5,022 nt of DNA from Aliikangiella sp964411875. GTDB lineage: Bacteria; Pseudomonadota; Gammaproteobacteria; Enterobacterales; Kangiellaceae. The notes under the pieces were generated by a model. The model was not told where the DNA came from. It searched no databases and saw only the letters and a list, made by a program, of their open reading frames with translations. The stretch covers positions 1 to 5,022 of the forward strand of contig CAYPMT010000154.1 of NCBI GenBank assembly GCA_964411875.1, given 5' to 3'. A program made the position numbers and the translations under genes. Positions 1 through 5,022 of this stretch are shown here, one piece after another. Position 1 is the stretch's first letter. Each line of letters begins with the position of its first letter.

Positions 1-2
1 TA

Positions 3-185
3 AGAGGGCAAGCTTTATATTCTAGTTGTACTTATGGAGTAGGTGGTGCGATTGGCGCATTAGGCTCAGGCTTTATGTGGGAAGCCTATGGTGGAGAAAA
101 AACGTTTTTTATTTTTGGAGTAGTAATGTTGGTCGCCACCTTGGCTAGTTTGTCTATGAAGAACATAGATAATGCTCCAGCTTAG
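3..185 (+). CDS. MFS transporter, C-terminal fragment (HcaT/phenylpropionate-permease-like)
   Basis: This is the last 60 codons of a gene that begins before the window; it stops at TAG 183-185. The translation starts RGQALYSSCTYGVGGAIGALGSG, which contains the small-residue helix (GVGGAIGALGSG) typical of the 11th transmembrane segment of major-facilitator proteins. A loop (WEAYGGEKT) follows, then a last hydrophobic helix (FFIFGVVMLVATLASLSM) and a short polar tail. The R-G-Q-A-L-Y-S-S opening followed by a glycine-rich helix is what I recall from the MFS_1-like/HcaT group (3-phenylpropionate permease family). The substrate cannot be told from this tail. The protein would sit in the inner membrane. 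The gene converges on the polysaccharide genes and is probably a neighbour of the locus rather than part of it. MFS membership is fairly sure; the subfamily is less so. Confidence 0.75.
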   Translation, partial: RGQALYSSCTYGVGGAIGALGSGFMWEAYGGEKTFFIFGVVMLVATLASLSMKNIDNAPA

Positions 186-232
186 TCGCTATGCAAGTTT
201 AAAGTTTGAGCTGGATTTGTATGGTTGCTCCG

Positions 233-246
233 TTAGTGCCCACTAA
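233..246. repeat. Short perfect inverted repeat at a convergent gene boundary
   Basis: TTAGTG and CACTAA are separated by CC. As RNA this would fold as a 5-bp stem with a 4-nt loop. It lies between the transporter stop (185) and the stop of the leftward phosphotransferase (250-252), just beyond that stop. A weak bidirectional terminator is possible, but there is no U-tract on either side and the stem is short and AT-rich, so I do not call it a terminator. Nothing else is visible in the 64-bp gap. Confidence 0.25.
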
Positions 247-249
247 TAA

Positions 250-1551
250 TTAACTTCCTCTTCTTTCAAATACAACTAAAACAGTTCTTATAAGGATGTT
301 TAAGTCAAAAAAGATTGATTGGTGTTTAATATAGTATAAATCATACTCAAGCTTACGTAGCGCATCTTTCTCAGACGCTCCATAAGGATATTTTACTTGA
401 GCCCAGCCAGTTAATCCGGGTTTCACAAGGTTACGTAAATCGTAATATGGAATGTTTGCTGATAAGTTTTCGGTAAATTCTGGTCTTTCTGGGCGTGGAC
501 CAACCATGCTCATATCGCCTTTTAGAACATTCCAAAGCTGAGGCAGTTCATCTAGTCGTGATGCTCTTAAAAATCGACCTAACCAGGTAACTCTTGTATC
601 ATTTTTGGCTGCCCATTGAGCGCCATCTTTCTCGGCATCTTCAACCATTGTTCTCAATTTGAAGATAACAAATTTTTTACCATTTTCTCCTACACGAATT
701 TGCTTGAAAAACGCAGGCCCTTTTGATGTCATGGAAATAAGTATTGAGAAGAGCGTAATGATTGGGAGAGATAATGTCAGCATTAAAGCTGATAAAATTA
801 CATCTTTAACTCGCTTAAAACGTTGAGATATTTCATTACTTACTACAGAGAAACCCTGAGAGAAGTAAAACCAGTCATCCTTTACGCTTTCAATGGGAAC
901 TTTGTTCCAGTAGTACTCCCAAAAATCCGCAAATGTTCTAACGGGCAGGCCTGCAAGTCGATAGTTGACCAGTACTTTTGTTTCGTTATCACTGGGGTGG
1001 TAGTCAGGCGCTAATACTATTTCATCAAATGTTTGTTTGTTTACGCTACGCATTGATGAGCTGTATTCGACATTACTGAGAGCCTCAAAAGTTGAAATAT
1101 TTTCTCGAAAATCAGCAGCGTAATCATCTCCACCAACAAGCAATATACTTCTCGATTTGGTTCGGTAGTAAAGGTGATTAACAATATATCGATTTAATGT
1201 TGCTCCAACTCCCGAAATCAAAATACCAATAGGTAAAACACCTCTACCAAAAAAATGTGTGAAGTCATTAGGCCCAAAGATATATACAATGAGTGCGCAA
1301 GGGATTATTGATAATAATGTTTTAAAAAACGTGGTTATTGGAAATCGCGGTAAGGTAACCAGTTGTTTTCCTGAGTATGTGCCACTAAGGAATAGCACTA
1401 ACAGAACAGAGCCAGCCAGTATCGCTAATTCAATTGAGTTGGCACTGGGGAGACGATCGAACCTAAGATAATAAGCCAAGAAAAAAGCGCCTATTGTGGT
1501 AATCACATCTAGGAACAAGGTTAATGGTAGTTTAAATTTGCGCTTATTCAG
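250..1551 (-). CDS. Polyprenyl glycosylphosphotransferase (undecaprenyl-phosphate sugar-1-P transferase)
   Basis: This membrane enzyme transfers a sugar-1-phosphate from a UDP-sugar to undecaprenyl phosphate, the first step of repeat-unit assembly. The chosen CTG start gives 433 residues. Four hydrophobic helices (about residues 12-30, 42-57, 74-93 and 104-122) are followed by a nucleotide-binding-like segment (SRSILLVGGDD, ~133-143). A further membrane segment (~249-274) leads into the bacterial sugar transferase domain. That domain shows FKLRTM (297-302), RLDELPQLWNVLKG (332-345), GPRPERPEF (351-359), KPGLTGWAQV (377-386) and LEYDLYYIKH (401-410). The PRPERPEF, YPYGAS and LEYDLYYIK signatures resemble the EpsB/PEP-CTERM-associated subgroup (TIGR03013-like), but no exosortase genes are seen. 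The only conventional start in frame is TTG at 1518, which lacks a ribosome site and would cut into the first helix. CTG at 1551 has AAGGA seven bases upstream and adds a basic leader (MNKRKFK). The gene is last in the leftward unit, 47 nt after the TuaG-like gene. The donor sugar is not predictable. Confidence 0.93.
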   Translation of the reverse strand: MNKRKFKLPLTLFLDVITTIGAFFLAYYLRFDRLPSANSIELAILAGSVLLVLFLSGTYSGKQLVTLPRFPITTFFKTLLSIIPCALIVYIFGPNDFTHFFGRGVLPIGILISGVGATLNRYIVNHLYYRTKSRSILLVGGDDYAADFRENISTFEALSNVEYSSSMRSVNKQTFDEIVLAPDYHPSDNETKVLVNYRLAGLPVRTFADFWEYYWNKVPIESVKDDWFYFSQGFSVVSNEISQRFKRVKDVILSALMLTLSLPIITLFSILISMTSKGPAFFKQIRVGENGKKFVIFKLRTMVEDAEKDGAQWAAKNDTRVTWLGRFLRASRLDELPQLWNVLKGDMSMVGPRPERPEFTENLSANIPYYDLRNLVKPGLTGWAQVKYPYGASEKDALRKLEYDLYYIKHQSIFFDLNILIRTVLVVFERRGS

Positions 1552-1558
1552 AACAGCT

Positions 1559-1563
1559 TCCTT
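1559..1563 (-). promoter_or_regulatory. Ribosome binding site deciding a CTG start
   Basis: On the minus strand AAGGA lies exactly 7 nt before a CTG codon (1551-1549) that is in frame with the phosphotransferase. No ATG, GTG or TTG is in frame between the upstream in-frame stop (1606-1608) and the TTG at 1518. The sequence before that TTG (ACTACCATTAACC) has no Shine-Dalgarno match. This makes CTG the best-supported initiation codon. Confidence 0.55.
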
Positions 1564-1598
1564 ATTTAGTTTAGTTACAAAAGTGTTAATAAAGAATT

Positions 1599-2336
1599 CT
1601 AATCTTTATTGATGTACTTATACAGACCAGAGGCAGCGTAATGAAGAAAATAATAGATTGAACTTAATAAGGGTAATGACTCATCTGAACGGTAGATTCT
1701 CCATCGTTGTTTAGCCATATTGAATTTGTTTGATGATATACCATCAAACACTCGTCTATTAACTAGTACCTTGTTAATGAAGTGGATACGATGTTTTTTA
1801 GCGATTCTTAACCAAGTTAAATAATCTTCACTCGTACTTCTTCTTGGAAAATTGATGTTGATTTGATCCACATCAATCATAATGCTAGAAGTGTTAATCA
1901 CATTGTTTTTTAACAATGATGCATAGTCAGTTTTGCCTTTTCTAATTCGTTGTGTCCCAAAGGTAAACCCAGTGCATGAAAAGGCGCAATGAGTCTCTTG
2001 ATGATAATCGTATTGCTCTTCTAATTTATTGCTTTCCCATGTGTCGTCTGAATCAATAAGGCAGATTAGGTTGGATTTTGCAGATTGAACACCTTTGTTG
2101 CGAGCGCCCCCGGGGCCAATATTTTTTTCAAGATGAATGCTTCGAAACATTCCTTTATGTTCTTCACATAAGTTTTTTATTACATCGTTGGTAGAGTCTG
2201 TAGATGCGTCATCTACAAATATTAGTTCATAGTCTAAAAAGGATTGTGCCAAAATGCTGCCAACAGTCTCGCATAGAGTTGACTCACAATTAAAACAAGG
2301 AAGAACAATGCTTACTCTTGTCAGCCTTTTTTTCAT
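1599..2336 (-). CDS. Family 2 glycosyltransferase, TuaG-like
   Basis: A 245-residue GT-A fold glycosyltransferase that would add a sugar from a nucleotide-sugar donor to a lipid-linked acceptor at the cytoplasmic membrane face. The N-terminus has VSIVLPCFNCESTL (8-21), the start of the nucleotide-binding fold. It is followed by ELIFVDDASTDST (37-49), the donor-binding NIGPGGARNKG (72-82) and the DXD-type metal site LIDSDDTW (93-100). Further on, TSEDYLTWLRI (168-178) carries the ED that usually holds the catalytic base. The tail SSNKFNMAKQRWRIYR (201-216) is typical of the TuaG/WbbX-type subgroup, named after the teichuronic-acid enzyme TuaG. There are no clear membrane helices, although the tail (SSIYYFLHYAASGLYKY) is amphipathic and may touch the membrane. 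The length is normal. The ATG overlaps the preceding gene's TGA (ATGA), with AAAGGG seven bases upstream, so the two genes are probably translationally coupled. Acceptor and sugar specificity are unknown. Confidence 0.92.
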   Translation of the reverse strand: MKKRLTRVSIVLPCFNCESTLCETVGSILAQSFLDYELIFVDDASTDSTNDVIKNLCEEHKGMFRSIHLEKNIGPGGARNKGVQSAKSNLICLIDSDDTWESNKLEEQYDYHQETHCAFSCTGFTFGTQRIRKGKTDYASLLKNNVINTSSIMIDVDQININFPRRSTSEDYLTWLRIAKKHRIHFINKVLVNRRVFDGISSNKFNMAKQRWRIYRSDESLPLLSSIYYFLHYAASGLYKYINKD

Positions 2337-3307
2337 TTAAGTACCCTTTGAATGGCGCTGGTGAAAAAGCCAAAAGCCCAAGACAGGTGAATGCTAGGGA
2401 AAATTAAAGGGAGTATTAAAAGCGATGATAGCTGTTTGTTAGATACAGCAGTAAAAATAGAAACAATAATACAAGCTATCAAATATCCTAAAGGCACAAC
2501 CAAGCCAAACAAGTTGAATGGCAAAATTACCAAAGAGATTGCCAATAAAATCAACAGCAAAGCTGGAGCGATAATGCGTAAATTCAATGTGGAGGGGTGT
2601 TTCATTAGGGTTTTAAATCGCCAAAACCCATATTGAAAATATTGATTAGTTAAACCTTTTAAGCTATCTCGGCAAAAGTAATAGCATTTAATGCTTGGGT
2701 CTAACATTAGTGGTCCGATGGACTTGCGAAGGCGAGTGTTTAATTCATAATCCTGATTTCTAACCCAGTTTTCATTAAAGCCTCCAATTTTTTTAATGGA
2801 TGATTTTAACCAGCACCCACCAAATACAGTGTCTACGGTTTGACGTTTAGTTGCGTATCGATACTTAGCATTACCAATTCCAAACTTTGTTTTTGTTGCT
2901 AATGCGACAGCTTTGCCAAACCAATTCTTACCCTTAGGGATGATGATGCCGCCGGCTGATGCGACTTCCTCACTACGAAAACAAGCAAGTAAATTTTCCA
3001 GATATTTTTCATCGTAAACAGCATGAGCGCCTACCCAAACGATATGGTCAAATGATGCCGCTTCAATGCCGATATTTAATGCAGCAGGTACTATTTTTTT
3101 CTTGTTGTCTAATAAATGCACTTGAGAAAACTGATGTTGAAGCCTAGTGACGATCTCTTTTGTTTGGTCAGTGCTTCCACCATCGATAACAAAAATCTCT
3201 ACTTTGTTTGAGGGGTATGAGCTTTCTAAAAGTGACAGCAAACAATCCTCGATAAAGCTCTCTTCATTTACACAGGGTATAAGAATTGAAATTGGTGGAA
3301 AAGCCAT
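2333..3307 (-). CDS. Family 2 glycosyltransferase, ExoA-like, with C-terminal membrane helices
   Basis: A 324-residue glycosyltransferase of the ExoA (succinoglycan) type. The N-terminal GT-A domain shows ISILIPCVNEESFIEDCL (6-23), EIFVIDGGSTDQT (37-49) and PAALNIGIEAA (74-84). WVGAHAVYDEKYLE (91-104) falls where the metal-binding motif is expected, followed by VDTVFGGCW (158-166). GGFNENWVRNQDYELNTRLR (175-194) carries the catalytic-base region (QDYELN). QYGFWRFKTLMKHPSTLNLR is the stretch that leads into the membrane part in ExoA-like proteins. The C-terminus holds two or three hydrophobic segments (~245-290 and ~297-320) that anchor the enzyme in the inner membrane. In ExoA relatives I recall an Asp where this protein has Gly93. 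The gene is the first of the leftward unit and ends in a 4-nt overlap with the TuaG-like gene. The start is ATG at 3307; no strong ribosome site precedes it. Family assignment is firm, sugar specificity unknown. Confidence 0.92.
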   Translation of the reverse strand: MAFPPISILIPCVNEESFIEDCLLSLLESSYPSNKVEIFVIDGGSTDQTKEIVTRLQHQFSQVHLLDNKKKIVPAALNIGIEAASFDHIVWVGAHAVYDEKYLENLLACFRSEEVASAGGIIIPKGKNWFGKAVALATKTKFGIGNAKYRYATKRQTVDTVFGGCWLKSSIKKIGGFNENWVRNQDYELNTRLRKSIGPLMLDPSIKCYYFCRDSLKGLTNQYFQYGFWRFKTLMKHPSTLNLRIIAPALLLILLAISLVILPFNLFGLVVPLGYLIACIIVSIFTAVSNKQLSSLLILPLIFPSIHLSWAFGFFTSAIQRVLK

Positions 3308-3351
3308 AGTTCGTGAAAAATAAATAATTCGTTAAGATTGGTTATTAAAGA

Positions 3352-3380
3352 TTGACTTAGTTGTTAAATGCGGCAATATT
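3352..3380 (+). promoter_or_regulatory. Candidate sigma70 promoter for the rightward sugar genes
   Basis: A -35 hexamer TTGACT (3352-3357, five of six consensus positions) is followed by a 17-bp spacer and a -10 hexamer AATATT (3375-3380, four of six). Transcription would start near 3387, giving a leader of about 30 nt before the dehydrogenase ATG at 3416. A modest purine-rich ribosome site (GAAGAAA, 3405-3411) lies in that leader. The -10 hexamer is inside the near-palindrome at 3370-3385. No RfaH/ops (JUMPstart) element was seen. I could not find an equally good promoter for the leftward genes in this 108-bp divergent region. Confidence 0.5.
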
Positions 3381-3385
3381 ACCGC
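3370..3385. repeat. 16-bp near-palindrome, possible operator, in the divergent intergenic region
   Basis: GCGGCAATATTACCGC reads as GCGG-n-AATATT-n-CCGC: 14 of 16 positions are symmetric, with one mismatched pair flanking the central AATATT. It is the only GC-rich patch in an otherwise AT-rich spacer. It covers the predicted -10 of the rightward promoter and lies upstream of both divergent transcription units. That placement suits a dimeric regulator's operator, but no regulator gene is in the window and the motif is not one I can assign. Confidence 0.4.
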
Positions 3386-3415
3386 GCTTATTGAAAATCA
3401 AATTGAAGAAAATAA

Positions 3416-4381
3416 ATGTTGAATATAGCATGCGTAGGCGCTGGTTACTGGGGCAAAAATCTCATTCGAAACTTTAATTCAATCGACGCATTAAGTTGTA
3501 TTTGCGACGGGAATACTGAAACTCTTAAAAAATTTAAAGAGCTTTACCCTGAGGTTAAAGTGACTAGTGACTTTAATGAGGTTTTGAATGACGATAAAAT
3601 TGATGCTGTATCAATTGCTACTCCTGCACCAAGTCATGGCAAATTAATCCTGCAAGCTTTACAAGCAGGCAAACATGTTTACGTTGAAAAGCCGCTTTGT
3701 TTAGAGGTTGAAGAAGCTGAAGAATGTATTGAGTACGCGAATAAACAAGGTCTAACTCTTATGGTTGGTCACTTGCTTTGGTATCACCCGATGGTTTTGG
3801 AAATCAAGCGTATGGTTTCGGAAGGTGAAATTGGCGACTTGCGGTACATTTATTCAAATCGTCTTAATATGGGCTTGTTGAGAAATGAAGAAAACGTGCT
3901 TTGGTCTTTTGCGCCACACGATATTTCTATGATTTTAGGTCTTACTGGAGAAGAACCAGCTCAAGTGTTAGCTCATGGTGCAAACCATTTGCTACCAACT
4001 AATGCCGACCAATCAGTTGCTTTAATGAGCTTCTCTAAAGGCGTTAAAGCCCATATTTTTGTTTCTTGGTTAAACCCAACAAAAGAGCAGAAGCTAGTGG
4101 TTGTTGGTGAAAAAGGCATGATTGAGTTCAATGATCACAATCAAAACTGGGATGAAAAGCTAGCACTATACAAACATACTGTTGAATGGGATGGTGAAAC
4201 ACCTGTTGCTAAAAAAGCTGATGCTGAATACTTAGTAATTCCGAAAGAAGAGCCTCTTAAGAACGAGTGCTTGCATTTTGTTGAATCAATTACAAATAAC
4301 ACTCAACCAAGGACTAATGGAGAAGAGGGATTACGCGTGTTAAAAACTCTTAAAAAAGTCCAACAGGCGATGGATTCATAA
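3416..4381 (+). CDS. Gfo/Idh/MocA oxidoreductase, UDP-GlcNAc or UDP-GlcNAc-uronate 3-dehydrogenase (WlbA/WbpB- or GnnA-type)
   Basis: A 321-residue cytoplasmic NAD-dependent oxidoreductase. It is predicted to oxidise C3 of a UDP-N-acetylhexosamine (or its uronate) to the 3-keto sugar that the next enzyme aminates. The N-terminal Rossmann domain has IACVGAGYWGKNLIRNF (4-20; GxGxxG at 8-13) and an acidic residue after the second strand (D31). IATPAPSHGKLILQAL (67-82) precedes VYVEKPL (88-94), which holds the family's EKP motif with catalytic Lys92. The C-terminal domain shows GHLLWYHPMVLEIK (118-131) and NRLNMGLLRNEENVLWSFAPHDIS (148-171), with the conserved HD pair at 168-169. That last block is typical of the amino-sugar dehydrogenases paired with DegT aminotransferases. 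Length is normal for the group. The order dehydrogenase, then aminotransferase supports the role. Sequence alone does not separate the uronate pathway (WbpB/WlbA) from the UDP-GlcNAc pathway (GnnA), so no symbol is given. The start is ATG at 3416. Confidence 0.9.
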   Translation: MLNIACVGAGYWGKNLIRNFNSIDALSCICDGNTETLKKFKELYPEVKVTSDFNEVLNDDKIDAVSIATPAPSHGKLILQALQAGKHVYVEKPLCLEVEEAEECIEYANKQGLTLMVGHLLWYHPMVLEIKRMVSEGEIGDLRYIYSNRLNMGLLRNEENVLWSFAPHDISMILGLTGEEPAQVLAHGANHLLPTNADQSVALMSFSKGVKAHIFVSWLNPTKEQKLVVVGEKGMIEFNDHNQNWDEKLALYKHTVEWDGETPVAKKADAEYLVIPKEEPLKNECLHFVESITNNTQPRTNGEEGLRVLKTLKKVQQAMDS

Positions 4382-4451
4382 GATAAAATTGGCACATGAA
4401 TAATACTGTTAACTTATTAACATAACAATTCTGTGAAAAACTAACTGCTAG

Positions 4452-4557
4452 CAACCATGCCAGCACCCAGCTAATAAAATTGGTTGGATGTGTACGTGTC
4501 TCTATAAAGTTCCCAAGGAAACTTTTATGCGCAAGTTGCAAAAGTAAATATAAATGA
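4452..4557 (+). pseudogene. Frameshifted C-terminal remnant of a WbpD-like hexapeptide acetyltransferase
   Basis: The gap between dehydrogenase and aminotransferase is non-coding in any single frame, yet two adjacent frames join into a recognisable protein tail. From 4452 one frame reads ...HPANKIGWMCTC (to 4499). The next frame reads KFPRKLLCASCKSKYK and then stops at TGA 4555-4557. Sugar-nucleotide N-acetyltransferases of the WbpD type end in a G-x-PA-K-x-IGWM block, and many then carry a CxC...CxxC zinc-ribbon-like tail ending in a basic K-Y-K run. The match covers both halves in the right order and spacing. One extra base (or two missing) near 4500 explains the frame change. A frame stop at 4449-4451 and the absence of any left-handed beta-helix sequence upstream show that about 170 or more residues are gone. 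The remnant ends 29 nt before the aminotransferase ATG, a natural operon spacing. The family match is from memory of conserved motifs, not a search. Confidence 0.6.
4480..4508 (+). promoter_or_regulatory. Weak candidate promoter ahead of the aminotransferase
   Basis: TTGGTT (4480-4485) and TATAAA (4503-4508) are 17 bp apart, which resembles a sigma70 promoter with a poor -35. It would start transcription near 4515, about 70 nt before the aminotransferase. It lies entirely within the acetyltransferase remnant, so the match may simply be former coding sequence. Read-through from the promoter at 3352 is at least as likely a source of transcript. Confidence 0.2.
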
Positions 4558-4586
4558 GAAAAACCGATCTGGTCGAGGTCTAAAAA

Positions 4587-5022
4587 ATGAGCATTCCCTT
4601 TATTGATCTAAAGGTACAGTACCAAAAAATTCAAGATGAAGTTCTGACAGGTATTAACCAAGTTTTAGAGCATGGTAAATATATTATGGGGCCTGAAATT
4701 ACAGAATTAGAACAAGAGCTTGCTGAGTTTTGTGGTGCCAAGCATGCAATCACCTGCTCTTCAGGTACAGACGCACTTTCTCTAGGCTTGATGGCTTATG
4801 AAATAGGCAAAGGTGATGCAATATTTACAACACCATTTACTTTTTTCGCGACAGCTGAAGTGATTGCACTAACAGGTGCAACACCTGTTTTTGTAGACAT
4901 TGACCCAAAGACTTTTAATATCGATCCTGAGCAACTGGCTATTCAAGTTGCTAGAGTCAAAGCTGAAGGTAAACTAAATCCTAAGGGCGTCATTCCAGTT
5001 AATTTATTCGGTCTAGCTCCTG
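4587..5022 (+). CDS. DegT/DnrJ/EryC1/StrS sugar aminotransferase, N-terminal part (WbpE/WlbC-like)
   Basis: The first 145 codons of a PLP-dependent aminotransferase that runs off the window (the family is usually 360-400 residues). It is predicted to transfer an amino group, usually from glutamate, to the 3-keto sugar nucleotide made by the preceding dehydrogenase. The start MSIPFIDLKVQY (1-12) and LEHGKYIMGPEITELE (27-42) are standard for the family. CSSGTDAL (57-64) is the loop that binds the PLP phosphate. TTPFTFFATAEVI (81-93) contributes the ring-stacking region, VFVDIDP (101-107) follows, and PVNLFGLAP (137-145) is the usual P-V-x-L-x-G strand. The aspartate that contacts the PLP nitrogen and the Schiff-base lysine lie beyond the edge, so activity cannot be confirmed. 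The ATG at 4587 has GAGG eight bases upstream. Family membership is firm; the 3-amino specificity is inferred from the neighbour. Confidence 0.93.
   Translation, partial: MSIPFIDLKVQYQKIQDEVLTGINQVLEHGKYIMGPEITELEQELAEFCGAKHAITCSSGTDALSLGLMAYEIGKGDAIFTTPFTFFATAEVIALTGATPVFVDIDPKTFNIDPEQLAIQVARVKAEGKLNPKGVIPVNLFGLAP

Noticed and set aside
823..1014. Plus-strand open frame antisense to the phosphotransferase; a similar one lies at 1259-1471.
   Set aside because: Both are shadows of a well-conserved gene, with no domain and no independent initiation signals.
2391..2636. Plus-strand open frame antisense to the ExoA-like glycosyltransferase; a similar one lies at 2959-3147.
   Set aside because: Both are fully contained in a conserved gene on the other strand, and their compositions mirror the membrane segments and GT motifs in reverse.
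3308..3415. RfaH-dependent ops/JUMPstart element upstream of the polysaccharide genes.
   Set aside because: No GGCGGTAGCGT-like sequence on either strand; the only GCGG patch belongs to the near-palindrome.
4407..4422. TGTTAA-CTTA-TTAACA hairpin as a terminator after the dehydrogenase.
   Set aside because: The stem is almost entirely A-T and no U-tract follows, so it is not a credible intrinsic terminator.
4396..4425. Nine-codon ORF (MNNTVNLLT) right after the dehydrogenase, as a leader peptide or the start of the lost acetyltransferase.
   Set aside because: No Shine-Dalgarno sequence precedes it and the residues do not resemble an acetyltransferase N-terminus; it is too short to support.
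4504..4528. Imperfect stem-loop (ATAAAGTT...AACTTTTAT) as a regulatory RNA element before the aminotransferase.
   Set aside because: The stem needs bulges and mismatches, and the bases are explained as codons of the acetyltransferase tail.
4350..4541. 63-codon minus-strand open frame across the dehydrogenase end and the spacer.
   Set aside because: It has no recognisable domain, overlaps the end of a solid gene and runs antisense to the acetyltransferase remnant, which explains the region better.
4488..4547. Small plus-strand ORF of 19 codons ahead of the aminotransferase.
   Set aside because: It has no ribosome site, and its first residues are the IGWMCTC part of the acetyltransferase remnant, so it is a by-product of the frameshift.
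4382..4586. Integron attC site or miniature transposable element in the spacer.
   Set aside because: No paired RYYYAAC/GTTRRRY core sites in the right arrangement, no terminal inverted repeats and no target-site duplication could be found.

Overview
The window looks like a surface-polysaccharide locus (O-antigen, capsule or exopolysaccharide) from a Gram-negative bacterium. The AT-rich composition, canonical Shine-Dalgarno and sigma70-like signals, and the style of the proteins suggest a marine-type gammaproteobacterium. This is an impression, because nothing here is a taxonomic marker. Coding density is high and no RNA genes, CRISPR arrays or insertion sequences were seen.

Layout. (1) Positions 1-185, + strand: the C-terminal end of a major-facilitator transporter that resembles the HcaT / phenylpropionate-permease group. 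It is probably a flanking gene, and it converges on the sugar locus. (2) Positions 250-3307, - strand: a compact three-gene unit. In transcription order it holds an ExoA-like family 2 glycosyltransferase with C-terminal membrane helices, a TuaG-like family 2 glycosyltransferase joined to it by an ATGA overlap, and a polyprenyl-phosphate glycosylphosphotransferase that would start repeat-unit assembly on undecaprenyl phosphate. The phosphotransferase appears to begin at a CTG codon behind a good Shine-Dalgarno sequence. (3) Positions 3308-3415: a divergent intergenic region. It carries a sigma70-like promoter for the rightward genes, and the -10 hexamer of that promoter sits inside a 16-bp near-palindrome. 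(4) Positions 3416-5022, + strand: an intact Gfo/Idh/MocA sugar-nucleotide 3-dehydrogenase, a 205-bp gap, and the start of a DegT/DnrJ/EryC1/StrS aminotransferase cut by the window edge. Together these two enzymes make a 3-amino sugar nucleotide of the UDP-GlcNAc3N or UDP-GlcNAc3N-uronate type.

The most informative observation is in the gap between the dehydrogenase and the aminotransferase. Read in two adjacent frames, it encodes what looks like the last ~33 residues of a WbpD-like hexapeptide acetyltransferase: a PANKIGWMCTC segment, then a +1 frame change, then KFPRKLLCASCKSKYK and a stop 29 nt before the aminotransferase. The ancestral order was therefore probably dehydrogenase - acetyltransferase - aminotransferase, and the acetyltransferase has been deleted down to a frameshifted tail. 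Either acetylation is supplied elsewhere in the genome, or this strain makes a differently substituted amino sugar.

Working model (inference): the rightward genes make a 3-amino or 3-acylamino sugar nucleotide. The phosphotransferase loads the first sugar on the lipid carrier, and the two family 2 glycosyltransferases extend it at the inner face of the cytoplasmic membrane. Flippase, polymerase, export genes and the UDP-sugar 6-dehydrogenase are not in the window.
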